A program made the position numbers and the translations under genes. Under the pieces are notes generated by a model. That model saw only the letters and a program-made list of their open reading frames with translations. It was not told where the DNA came from and did no database searches. This document shows, piece after piece, positions 40,070 to 49,089 of a stretch of DNA of 64,000 bases; within the stretch, counting starts at the first letter, position 1, and each line of letters starts with the position of its first letter. Origin of the DNA: Petasospora fabianii (lineage: Eukaryota; Ascomycota; Saccharomycetes; Phaffomycetales; Wickerhamomycetaceae); contig CP048715.1 of NCBI GenBank assembly GCA_022641835.1, forward strand, positions 3,038,001 to 3,102,000, written 5' to 3'.

Positions 40070-42105
40070 TCACTCATCTTGGATGCCCTTCCACTCCTCT
40101 TCATCCGCCTGCTCCTCTTCTTGCTCATCCTGATCGTCAGCTTCAGCAGTGGCATTAGCATTAACTTCAGCATTTTGCTCCTTCTGTTTCTTTCTTGGTC
40201 TCTCCTCATCCTCTGGTGGTGGAACAAACCATGGAATCTTACCTCTGTTGAAATCATTGATAACCAACTTGGCAATACCTTGTTCATCTGGTTCACCACC
40301 CTTTAAGAGACGACCGTGTTTCTTGGCCAAGAGTTCAATGAACTCAGTAGCATTGTTCCAACCAGAAATCTCATAAGTTCTTTCAAGATGCTGTCTTTGA
40401 CATCTCTTCAAGACACCAGGAATGTACTGTTCAGCGTGTGTAACGTGTTCAACTCTAACAACACCTCTAAACAAGATATCCTCTTCAGTGTCCTTGGTAG
40501 ATGGAGGCACAATACCTGGACAATCAATCAAGAAGATTTTCTTCATCAATGTGATGTACTGCCACACCTTAGTCTCACCAGGGATAGGAGCAACTTGACA
40601 AACCTTCTTTCTTCTCAATGTGTTGATAATACTTGACTTACCAGTGTTTGGATAACCAATAAATCCGACAGAAATCTGTTTACGATCTGGGTGCAAGGCA
40701 GAAAACTGACGAAGAAGCTGAATCAAAGAACCCTTACCGAAAGAGTTGGTGATCGAAGCGTGGAATGCAATAGTTGGGTGGAATTTGGACAAGTGCTTAA
40801 CCCAAGCAGCCTGTAGACATTGTTAGTATAAACGATCCAATGACAATATAAAACCAATCTTTCTCTTTCGAAATCAAGAAAAATCCATAATCTTTAAAGT
40901 TGTTTGTCTGTGTGTCTCAGCCCAGATAAGGAAATAAGAAATAGTATATAGAATGTGAGAGTCTTTACTACGAACATCATCCATGAATGGGTCAAGATCA
41001 CAAAGTGAACAACCCTTCAGAGTTCAACTCATAAGACTCTCTGGAACTCCTAAGTGATGGCAGTCAAAACGACACCTTCACAATCCGACAAACCCAAAAC
41101 GGGTAGTACAGAAGCGGAGACCTCTTGTTCTTCCAAAGCCGTAACAGACATACTTCGTGAGTGAAAATAGGAAGACATCCTGACAAAAGTCTTTGGTGTA
41201 GAAAAGAAAAAACGGGTAGAAAGAGACAAACAGACAACTAAAAGTATGAATCTCAATAAGAGAGAAAGGTTAGTAAAATAGTGGGGGAAGACAAAACATA
41301 CCGCAACCCAAGTTGGCACCAAGTCACACTTGTTCAAGACAAAGATCAAGTGCTTGTGTGCAGCCTCCTTCTTGATATACTGCTCAACAGATTCACACCT
41401 CGTTCCGAGAGGATCTCTAGCATCCAAGGTGTGTATCACAACATCGGAGGAATCGATAACTTTGTACAATTCGTTCCAAATTCTCTTCGACTGACCCTTA
41501 TGGAAAATGTACTCCTTAGCCTCAGCAGTCCAACCATCAGTATCAATGTTACCCATGAGACCCATAGTGGCAGCAAGCTCATGCTTCTCCTCAAAGTCCT
41601 TAGCATCCTTGTCAGTGGCACCAGCAAGATCTTCCAAACTCGACAAGGCAACTCTTGGTCTCTTACGCTGAGACTTTGGTCCAAATGTGTGTTCGAAAGT
41701 TTCAGTCTCCAAGATCTTACTCGTAGGAGACTCGGTACTGTCCTTCTCCTCTAGCAGAGACATTGGCAACTTGTTTCTTCTAAGTAAAACCTGGTATGAA
41801 TCTGTTTGCTTCTCTCCAAGAGCCTCTCTAAAATGGGTCAAGGCATCTTGAGAAATGACTCTGGTGTTACCAAACCAACGTCTGTTTGGATCCACACGAG
41901 CAGTAGGAGCAGCACTATCCTGCAAGGCAGCAGCCTTGATAATATCACCAGCCTTGTTACGAATTGCACGTCCTTGTTTGTACATGTTCAAGTGCTGTAC
42001 CTTCTTTGCATCACGGTAGAAGTTCTCACCCTTGACACGCAGGTTTCCGTCCCTGGTGTCATTCTGGCGCACACGACGAGCTTTTTCTTTCTTTCCTGTT
42101 CCCAT
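40070..42105 (-). CDS. NOG2: Nucleolar GTPase Nog2 (60S biogenesis), one intron
   Basis: CDS is complement(join(40070..40810,41302..42105)), 514 aa. Circularly permuted GTPase of pre-60S particles, needed for late nuclear maturation and export. The G motifs come in permuted order: NKCD at 258-261, then GYPNTGKSS at 320-328, then DCPG. Exon 1 ends with LVPTWVA and exon 2 resumes with [20 protein letters not shown], the uninterrupted family sequence. The intron (491 bases) has donor GTATGT, branch TACTAAC and acceptor CTACAG. The C-terminus is Lys/Glu-rich as in the family. In Saccharomyces the NOG2 intron hosts snoRNA snR191; a matching structure is present here. PAC and RRPE motifs lie just upstream. 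Confidence 0.95.
40811..41301 (-). other. NOG2 intron
   Basis: 491 bases on the minus strand. Donor GTATGT at 41301-41296; the branch sequence TACTAAC lies 19 bases before the 3' end; acceptor CTACAG ends at 40811. It is far longer than the other introns here (51 and 59 bases), which fits a cargo-carrying intron. Confidence 0.9.
40951..41138 (-). ncRNA. Candidate intronic H/ACA snoRNA (snR191-like)
   Basis: Within the NOG2 intron. On the minus strand GAGAGTCTT (41041-41033) pairs perfectly with AAGACTCTC (40965-40957), enclosing an inner hairpin (GAAGGGT with ACCCATTC, tip TCAC/GTGA) and two unpaired sides that could form a pseudouridylation pocket. Directly after the basal stem comes ACA (40956-40954) and then three bases, the defining 3' end of H/ACA RNAs. 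A 5' hairpin is possible (ACCC/GGGT tip; TGGAA/TTCCA base from about 41136), but no clear H box (ANANNA) was found in the hinge, so the 5' end is uncertain. Saccharomyces NOG2 carries snR191 in its intron. Confidence 0.6.
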
Positions 42106-42472
42106 TATGTGTTGTTTGTGGTGTTTACGGGTACTTGGCTGTCGTGGTGTTGGGTGGGACAGGGGGATATATATTAGGACGCTAGAGAGACAAAGAGCTC
42201 ATCGCAAAATTTTTTTTTGCCTGCGAAAAATGAAAAGACAAAAAAAAAAAAAACAGGAGGCACAAGCAGAGGTGGTAGGGGCACGCACAGAGCCCATTTT
42301 TGATAGAGGGTTACACGATGCTTATCTTCGTTTCCTTTTAAATACCATTTTGTTATGGTCTCAGGTATTAGATATCGTTTCTACAAGCTGAAATGGATGT
42401 TCAGATGACTCATTAATTAATGCTAATGTTGTGCATGAGCTGCACCATAGTGTACTATTCACAAAGAAGTAC
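42106..42472. promoter_or_regulatory. NOG2 promoter and ESF2 terminator
   Basis: 367 bases between two minus-strand genes. It contains the PAC/RRPE pair at 42198-42214 and A-rich runs at about 42238-42254. Confidence 0.55.
42198..42214 (-). promoter_or_regulatory. PAC and RRPE ribosome-biogenesis motifs
   Basis: On the minus strand AAAAATTTT (RRPE core, 42214-42206) abuts GCGATGAG (PAC, 42205-42198), about 93 bases upstream of the NOG2 ATG. The pair is the known signature of yeast ribosome-biogenesis promoters (Stb3 and Dot6/Tod6). Confidence 0.8.
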
Positions 42473-43456
42473 TCAGAAGATGCTGTTAACGATGCTCTGC
42501 GATTGGTTATCCTTCTTCTTGTGTTTTTCTGGACCATCAGCTCTTGCCGTTGTGACACTTCTCTGGTTGAAAGTTCTCCTGACTTCATCGTCCTTCTCTC
42601 CACTCTCAGCCTCCTTTACACCCTTCTTCTTCTTGATGTTCTCAATCATCTTCGATTTCTGAACGTTGGTGATGAAGGTCTTGTTGAGCTTACGTGCCTG
42701 AGAAATCTCCATTTGCAACTTGCTCTGTCTGATCTCATTCTCCTTCGAGATCTGCTCAGTCAAATCGTTCCACTTGAACCCTGACAGATACTTGACGTTC
42801 ATGACATCGTCGTAGTAGAAACTTCCCTTTCTTCCACCCAACGTGTTACCGTTCAAAGTGTCAGCAGCAAGTTTAGCATCTTTCTTTCTGATGAATTCGG
42901 CCCAACCTTCTTCGTAACTCGTTTTCTTGTTACCACCGTTCTTGACTCTCGCTTGATGTTTTTGCGTTGATTCTTTCTTCAAGAATAATCTGTCAACTTC
43001 GCCAAACCTCGAAAGGATCTGTCTCATCTTGATTGGTTTCATGTATGGCGGGATCTTAGAAAGGTATACCACACCTGTTTTACCCTTTGGCTTCTTGTCC
43101 TTGTGAGCTTGGAGCTTGGACTTTCGATAGAGCTCATTGACATTTTGCATCTCTTCGGTCTCTTTCCCCGTCGTCTTCTTCTTCGCAACCAGAGACTCAG
43201 TAGATGGAGTAGAGTCTAGGTTATCCTTATCATAATCATCATTATCATCACTTTCATCAGCACCAAAGGCATCAAATGTTGTCTTCTTGGCCTTTCCTTG
43301 TGTCTTTGTCTGTCTCTCATCTTCCTCCTCATCGCTCATCTCCTCATCAGAGTCCTTGAAAGTAGTGGACTTTCCACCGAAGAACTCCTCGTCAGAGCCT
43401 AAGCTGTGGTTACCAACGTTCTCGTCGTCACTTGTAATTCCAATGAGCTTGTCCAT
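42473..43456 (-). CDS. ESF2: Pre-rRNA processing factor Esf2 (ABT1 family)
   Basis: 327 aa nucleolar protein of the small-subunit processome; in Saccharomyces it binds the 5' part of pre-18S RNA and stimulates the helicase Dbp8. The N-terminus (about 1-115) is acidic Ser/Asp/Glu-rich with Lys patches. The family motif GVVYLSKIPPYMKPIKMRQI opens a divergent RRM (about 128-230), followed by a basic helical C-terminus ending in Lys-rich sequence. Length and order match Saccharomyces Esf2 (316 aa). It lies upstream of NOG2 in the same direction, so two ribosome-biogenesis genes are adjacent. Confidence 0.93.
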   Translation of the reverse strand: MDKLIGITSDDENVGNHSLGSDEEFFGGKSTTFKDSDEEMSDEEEDERQTKTQGKAKKTTFDAFGADESDDNDDYDKDNLDSTPSTESLVAKKKTTGKETEEMQNVNELYRKSKLQAHKDKKPKGKTGVVYLSKIPPYMKPIKMRQILSRFGEVDRLFLKKESTQKHQARVKNGGNKKTSYEEGWAEFIRKKDAKLAADTLNGNTLGGRKGSFYYDDVMNVKYLSGFKWNDLTEQISKENEIRQSKLQMEISQARKLNKTFITNVQKSKMIENIKKKKGVKEAESGEKDDEVRRTFNQRSVTTARADGPEKHKKKDNQSQSIVNSIF

Positions 43457-43644
43457 GTCTATGCAGTGTCAGATATTTCCACATTCAGAGGAGTAAGTGT
43501 CTCCTGTACAAACTTTCTGAGCTCTCTTTGAAAACAAAAAAAAAAAAAAAAAAAAAGACAGATATACGCACACTGGTAAGGGACACACATGGATCAAGTT
43601 GAATTTTACAAAGTTCGCTTTAAAAACAGGGGTCTAAAAAGAAT

Positions 43645-44400
43645 TTATACGAATGTTCTACTTGCCAAGGCCAGAATTACCTCTGGGGGATAGCTCAGAA
43701 TGTCTTGTGAGTAGTCCGTGGTATGAATTTGACCACGATAGCCGGGAACAACGTTGGAGAGTGCTGCTGGGCGAGTTAACATGCTCTCTGGGTCATGACT
43801 CCTCTTGGCTTCTCTTGGACGGCTTATTCTGTTCAGCAAACGAAATAACCCAATTCCATGGATCCAAGTACTTGTTCCTGAGAGTAGTACTGCCATGAAT
43901 GTGATTGCGAGGGTTACGGAGGATGTTATCTGAGTGAACATCTTCATGTCATACGAGCGAACCTCTTTGTTCTCAAAGTGCATCTTCAGATCGAATGGCT
44001 TATTGGAGCGGAGTACCAGAACTGTCAGCACGGTTTGGACAACAAAGCATACAAACTGCAGCATAAGCGAAGCCAGATTTGAATGGAAGGACTGCTTATG
44101 CGGGATAGCGGACACATTGATGGGTAAGAGGATGATGCACCAGATCACCGTGCAGATTAACAAGAAGTCAGCAACAACGCACAAGTCGGGTCGATTCTGA
44201 ATGTTGTCAAATGGCAACCCTGCAAAGAAACATAAATACTGAAGAAACAAGAAGATCATGTATGCCTGGTTGCAGTTGTCGGCTAATTTACGCGGATAAA
44301 TGTCATCTGGGTCATGCAAAAAGAGGTTATCGCCAACGGAGTACGCTGGTTCAGGCTCGTAGCCCTGAAGAGGGAGTCGTTCATTGTAGTCAGTAATCAT
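43645..44400 (-). CDS. Four-TM membrane protein of unknown function
   Basis: 251 aa from the ATG at 44400. Four clear hydrophobic helices at about 46-62, 77-98, 112-131 and 154-172, with short loops and a hydrophilic C-terminus of about 75 residues (Arg-rich after TM4, then YPPEVILALASRTFV). The N-terminus of about 40 residues is acidic, so both ends probably face the cytosol. I do not recognise the family; no catalytic motif. The region upstream of this ATG remains open only with non-ATG codons. Codon use is unbiased. Confidence 0.65.
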   Translation of the reverse strand: MITDYNERLPLQGYEPEPAYSVGDNLFLHDPDDIYPRKLADNCNQAYMIFLFLQYLCFFAGLPFDNIQNRPDLCVVADFLLICTVIWCIILLPINVSAIPHKQSFHSNLASLMLQFVCFVVQTVLTVLVLRSNKPFDLKMHFENKEVRSYDMKMFTQITSSVTLAITFMAVLLSGTSTWIHGIGLFRLLNRISRPREAKRSHDPESMLTRPAALSNVVPGYRGQIHTTDYSQDILSYPPEVILALASRTFV

Positions 44401-44543
44401 ATTTGGACTCACAGCATGATGTTTAACAGTGAATAGTTCAGTATAACACTAGAAATGAAATGTAACTGGAGTCTATCACCGGCAGCGGAGCAATGCGTCT
44501 CCATGATTTTTGTGTAAACGGTTGTTGTCAGTTTCCGCTTTTA

Positions 44544-45161
44544 TCATACACGTGGGGTTGGTGGAGTAACAGGAGATGATCCATTCGTTAATTTATCATA
44601 GACGTTTCTTTCGATACGACAGATAAGACTCTCCGACCTCACAACACCGTCCCTGACCCAGATTCCCCAGGCCCCCATCATATTAGCCATAAGCATATCT
44701 GTAAAGAGTCTGTCTCCAACAACGGCAACTTGGTGAGGACCTTCGACGATTCCCTTCTTTTTGAAGTAGTCCATGATCTCTTCGTGACATCCAGGCTTCT
44801 TGGTGGTGTGTCTCAGCACTGTGACACCGGTACGGTCCTCGAGAATCTTGGCTTGTTCATGGCCCTTATCGTCGTTGGTGCCCGCAGAGTTACTCACAAT
44901 CAAAAGACTGGCATCCGGGTATGCCTTTCGTAGTTGTTCCCATTGTTCATTGTACGCGGGCCAGACCTTGTCGTCGTGGGCCTTGGCGAAGCAATTGTCC
45001 TTATCGAGAACGATGGCCTTGATCTGGGGATGATTTGTCTGGTAGCGGGAAAAGAAAAGCGGGACAGGTATTTTGTCGAAGGAGGACACGGTCAAATGCG
45101 GCAGACAGAGCTGTGGCTGGACAAGTAGACGAAAGACGTTTAGTGTGGCCGAGACATTCAT
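44544..45161 (-). CDS. GEP4: Mitochondrial phosphatidylglycerophosphatase Gep4
   Basis: 205 aa HAD-family phosphatase in the matrix that dephosphorylates phosphatidylglycerol phosphate in cardiolipin synthesis. HAD motif I is VLDKDNC (Asp53, Asp55); SNSAGT is motif II; KKPGCHEEI gives the motif III lysine; VVGDRLFTDMLMAN is motif IV. The start at 45161 (MNVSATLNVFRLLVQP) matches Saccharomyces Gep4 (MNISGTLNTLRLL); an ATG 24 codons upstream is rejected for that reason. Full length (Saccharomyces 185 aa). Confidence 0.95.
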   Translation of the reverse strand: MNVSATLNVFRLLVQPQLCLPHLTVSSFDKIPVPLFFSRYQTNHPQIKAIVLDKDNCFAKAHDDKVWPAYNEQWEQLRKAYPDASLLIVSNSAGTNDDKGHEQAKILEDRTGVTVLRHTTKKPGCHEEIMDYFKKKGIVEGPHQVAVVGDRLFTDMLMANMMGAWGIWVRDGVVRSESLICRIERNVYDKLTNGSSPVTPPTPRV

Positions 45162-45520
45162 CTCGAAGTGCACTGGGTCAATTAAACGGGAGAGATGTTG
45201 GGCTTGAGTGGCAGTCAATGCCTTCCCACACACATGTGCTACACTTTTTTTTTTTTTTTTGAGATTTTTTTTTTTAAGCTTCTGAGCAAATGGCCGTTGC
45301 CCATCAACCGAAATCGAGCGGACTCATCACCGACCGGCACCCACTATACCTGCGCCTTACTTCACCATTAGGTGCCTTTCCCACTTCAGAAGGGCTACTT
45401 TCACTCGACCTGCATTACTGGAGCGACACACAGTCTGGTCCAACACTCCAACGTTCACGCTCGTTCAGCAGCGTAGTAAAAAAAGCCAATCACCGAGCCG
45501 TCCCCCCCATCACACCAAGC
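45162..45520. promoter_or_regulatory. Divergent promoter of GEP4 and HEL2
   Basis: 359 bases including two long T runs (45245-45260 and 45266-45275). The HEL2 frame is open back to an ATG at 45290. Confidence 0.5.
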
Positions 45521-47389
45521 ATGTCTTCTCGAGTCCAGGACAAGGGCAGACGTAAGCCCCATCCAGCAAGACGGAATGGTACCAACCCGGGCCCTGGATC
45601 TTCCTCCAAGAGCACGTGGAAACGAGTACTAGCTGACGACAACAACACTGGCACTGATGACGATGACGAGTTTGATGAGAAGAAGCAGTGTATCATTTGC
45701 GCCGAAAAGATCAAGTACAGTGCACTTTCCCCATGCAATCACACCACATGCCACAAGTGTACCTTCAGACAACGCGCTCTGTACGAGAAGAAGGCATGTC
45801 TCGTGTGCAGAAGCGAAAATGACACTCTGATCTTCACAGAACAACTCGGCAAGGAGTACGACAACTTCAGTACTTCCAACCTTCACCTCAAGAATGATAA
45901 ATACGGCATCTACTTCACATCACAGAACGCTCACGACGATACAATGAATATGCTGTCTTTCAGATGTCAGATATGTAAGGAGACATGCTCTGACCTCAAG
46001 CAGCTGACAGAACACATCAGATCCCATGATAAGTACATCTGTACCATTTGCTCTAATAACAAGAAGGCATTTCCATTTGAGCTTAAGGTCTACACACTAA
46101 GGCAGCTTCAAAACCATCAGATGAGAGGCGACGAAAAGGGATTTCCAGGTCATCCGCTATGTGCCTTCTGCAAGGGCAGACGTTTCTATTCTGATGATGA
46201 GCTCAATGTCCATTTGAGACAAGACCACGAGAGATGCCACGTTTGTGATGAGCTCCAACCACTAGAACCAAGATTCTTCAAGAACTACCCTGACTTAGAG
46301 GCCCATTTCAAAGCCGAACATCACTGCTGTGGCTTCCCAGAGTGTCTTGAACAGAAGTTTGTTGTGTTCCCTGATGAGATGGAGCTCCAACTTCACATGG
46401 CCAAGGTTCATGGTATCAAAAACGCAACAGCTGCATTTGGCACCACAGGGAGAGGTTTCCAATCACAGCTATCAACATTCCGCTCACCTTCAGCTGGTAA
46501 CTCTTCCTCTTCTTCATCAAATCACAGAAATGGCACACCAAACAATAATAAAAGTGCTGACAGCGTGGAAACAAAACGTCTTCGTTTCGAAGAGAGAGCT
46601 AAGCACTACTTGAATTCATCATCCACAGGTTTCAAGCAGTTCCAAGATATCAACAGCAATTACCAAAATGGCCGGATCGACTGTGCTGGCTTGAAATCAT
46701 CCTACAAGGAACTTTTCAAAGGTAACTCTGAGGAGGAGATCTTTTTGTTGCTCAACAACCTTTCCCAAATCCTTCCAAAGAACAGTGCTGCTGCATTGGA
46801 CCTCAGTGCATTTGTCAATAAGCACAATCAAAAGAAGACGGATATTGAGAGCTTCCCAGCATTACCAGGTTCCGATGCCTCTGGACTCAATTACGGCTCT
46901 TGGGGCTCTCAGTCCAGCGGAAAGAGGGCCAAGGCAAAGTCATCTTTGGATGATTTCCCAGCACTTCCAACGTCATCATCTACACCAGCATACACTCCTC
47001 AGAAGCAAACGGTAAAGTACAAGACCCTGACAGTCAACAAGTCTGGTAAGAGCACAGGATACGTTAAGGTGAACACAGGAAACTCCAACTATGTTCCAAA
47101 CTATCTATCGCCAGCTGCCAATGCACCAAAACCAACTCGTACCGCTAAGAAGGATGATCCAGATTTCCCAGAACTTCCAAAATTAGCTACAAAGAAGGTG
47201 ATTCCACGTGTTAACCCAATCCCACAGGGTAATGGCCAATGGGATTCTAGACCGGGCTCATCGGCATCAAGCTCTGCTGCTAGTTCTTCGATGAACTTGA
47301 ATGAACTGGGCCAGAACCTTCCAGACGGAACCCCAATTACTGTCAAAGGTAAGGGAAAGAAGAAGAAGCAAATCTTGTTCTCTACTTAA
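45521..47389 (+). CDS. HEL2: E3 ubiquitin ligase Hel2 (ZNF598), ribosome-collision sensor
   Basis: 622 aa from the ATG at 45521 (MSSRVQDKGRRK). It ubiquitinates 40S proteins of collided ribosomes and starts ribosome quality control. The RING is at 57-96 (CIICAEKIKYSALSPCNHTT to CLVCR). It is followed by the characteristic C2H2 series (CQICKETC...H, CTICSN...H, CAFCKGRRFYSDDELNVHL, CHVCDELQPLEPRFFKNYPD, CCGFPEC). The C-terminal half is Ser/Asn-rich with repeated FPALP motifs, as in Hel2. Length matches Saccharomyces (639 aa). An in-frame ATG at 45290 would add 77 residues rich in Ser/Leu/His without family similarity; I take this as leader, but it is not excluded. Confidence 0.95.
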   Translation: MSSRVQDKGRRKPHPARRNGTNPGPGSSSKSTWKRVLADDNNTGTDDDDEFDEKKQCIICAEKIKYSALSPCNHTTCHKCTFRQRALYEKKACLVCRSENDTLIFTEQLGKEYDNFSTSNLHLKNDKYGIYFTSQNAHDDTMNMLSFRCQICKETCSDLKQLTEHIRSHDKYICTICSNNKKAFPFELKVYTLRQLQNHQMRGDEKGFPGHPLCAFCKGRRFYSDDELNVHLRQDHERCHVCDELQPLEPRFFKNYPDLEAHFKAEHHCCGFPECLEQKFVVFPDEMELQLHMAKVHGIKNATAAFGTTGRGFQSQLSTFRSPSAGNSSSSSSNHRNGTPNNNKSADSVETKRLRFEERAKHYLNSSSTGFKQFQDINSNYQNGRIDCAGLKSSYKELFKGNSEEEIFLLLNNLSQILPKNSAAALDLSAFVNKHNQKKTDIESFPALPGSDASGLNYGSWGSQSSGKRAKAKSSLDDFPALPTSSSTPAYTPQKQTVKYKTLTVNKSGKSTGYVKVNTGNSNYVPNYLSPAANAPKPTRTAKKDDPDFPELPKLATKKVIPRVNPIPQGNGQWDSRPGSSASSSAASSSMNLNELGQNLPDGTPITVKGKGKKKKQILFST

Positions 47390-47503
47390 TCGAGGATGCA
47401 CATCCTGTTGTCAATAGACCAATACAGATACAAAAGAAGGCATAGCTCTATCATGTTCGTTACGTTGTGTAGTTGGTTTCATCTAAGGCTTCATGGAGAT
47501 CAT

Positions 47504-48579
47504 TCATTGAAGAGACAGCAAAGACTGTTCGGTCAATGCTTGTCTACAAAGTGGACATTCTGGATGTTGTCTGCTCCAGTCAGAGATACAAGACCAACAG
47601 AAGATATGGCCACATGGTGCACAGGCTGGATCAGTCATGTAGCTGAGACAAAGCATGCACTTTCTTGAACTTTCCGGAATGAACTTGAGCAATTTTGGAT
47701 TTGATAGGTCGAGCCCGTTTGTAGTGGTATTAGCTGGGACACCTCTAATCTCATTTGAGCGTAACGTCTTCTCATTCACTTCGTCATAATCATCATCATC
47801 TTGTTGTACAAACTCCTTCACTTTGCTGGTTACCTTGAATGCAATCTGTGCAAGTATCAGGCCACCAAGAAGTTCATATCCACCTCTTGAAAGCTGCTCG
47901 TTTTTATCAACCTTGTGGCCAAACACATATCTCATGCCAAATACTCTCTTTGATAGATTGTAGAAAGCACCATTCAGGTAGAATGTAGCCAGGTGAATAC
48001 TTAGCAATGTATCCATAACTTTGGCATAGCTCAAACTACCCACGAATGCCCTCAACCCTTTCTTTTGCTTCTTTGGCTTGTCATCAATCTCATTTTCCAA
48101 CACATCAGAATTGGCAAGTTTCTTGACTAATTTCGTAGCATAGTATGGCAACACGGCATACGCAAGAATAAATCCAAGTCGTCTTTTCAACTTTGGAATC
48201 TGTCTTCCGTCTCGTGTAACATATATCAGATCTGTGTATTCCTCACCGAGTGTTCTGGATCCCAGGAGAGTCGTCAAACCAAGGTAGAGAGCCTTAGCGA
48301 TGACTGTGAGCTCTTCTGGGTGCGTGTGGATAAACCTTTGACTTGTGAGAATCTGCAGTGTATCCTGGAGCTTACCTCGGACAATGGACTCGAGATATGA
48401 ATCCTTTTGATGGGCTCTCACTGGTGATAAAGTGTTAGGAGAGCCATTTATTGTTAAAGAGCGGGGAAATAATACATACCAATGCTAGGAGCATCTGCAA
48501 AGGGAAGCATTGGCTCCTGTGGAGTGGTGTCAGTCGCTGTGGAGTCTGATTCCACATGGACACTTTTATTCTTGTTCAT
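47504..48579 (-). CDS. PEX10: Peroxisomal RING E3 ligase Pex10, one intron
   Basis: CDS is complement(join(47504..48420,48480..48579)), 338 aa. Subunit of the Pex2-Pex10-Pex12 ubiquitin ligase that recycles the receptor Pex5. Exon 1 (from the only ATG, 48579) ends LPFADAPSI and exon 2 resumes RAHQKDSYLESIV; the junction codon is Val, giving the conserved PFADAPSIVRAHQKD. The membrane part (about 75-230) precedes the RING at 288-325 (CMLCLSYMTDPACAPCGHIF to CPLCR). The intron (48421-48479, 59 bases) has GTATGT, CTAAC and CACCAG. Convergent with HEL2, stops 114 bases apart. Confidence 0.94.
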
Positions 48580-49089
48580 AATGAGCTGGGTCAGAGTCTG
48601 TTGTTCCCTCAAAGTGCTGCTATGACACAACAAAGATGTTGAGGACTGGGGAAGTGTTGCCAACTATGGTCAAGGTCGCGGCCTCGGCTTTTCCAAAAGA
48701 GCAAGAAAATCGCCTCATTGGGCAAGTACCGAAAGTGTATAAACGAACTAGAGCATATGGTAATTCGCTCAAAACGAACCCACGCAGAGCCACGGAGCCT
48801 TTTGTTTTTCTTATCGAGGTATAGGAAGGAACATAGAGAATGAGAAATTCACTGTAGATTCAAGACAGAGGCGCTGTTGACTGGGTTCCTCGAAGCGGTT
48901 GACTCCGGCCAAAGCGGAATTGCCCGAATCGGACAAAGGTCCGAAGTGCGCATAGATAAGCTGTTTGTTGTGTTGAGTTCAGCCATTAGCTGATAAATAG
49001 GCTGTGCTGCCCACCCGAGACCCCACAGTTGTACCATACAACTTGTCAGCGGTATATGAATTGACAGAAGGACGTCAATTGCCCGTACA
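48580..49089. promoter_or_regulatory. Divergent promoter of PEX10 and CPS1
   Basis: 510 bases. Toward CPS1 it has GATAAG (48954-48959) and GATAA (about 48990) and an inverted repeat TCGGAC-4-GTCCGA (48929-48944), i.e. CGG-N8-CCG. GATA sites suit nitrogen control of a vacuolar peptidase. Confidence 0.5.

Noticed and set aside
41050-41301. Read-through of NOG2 exon 1 into the intron as an 83-residue C-terminus
   Set aside because: Exon 2 restores the exact family sequence after canonical donor, branch and acceptor.
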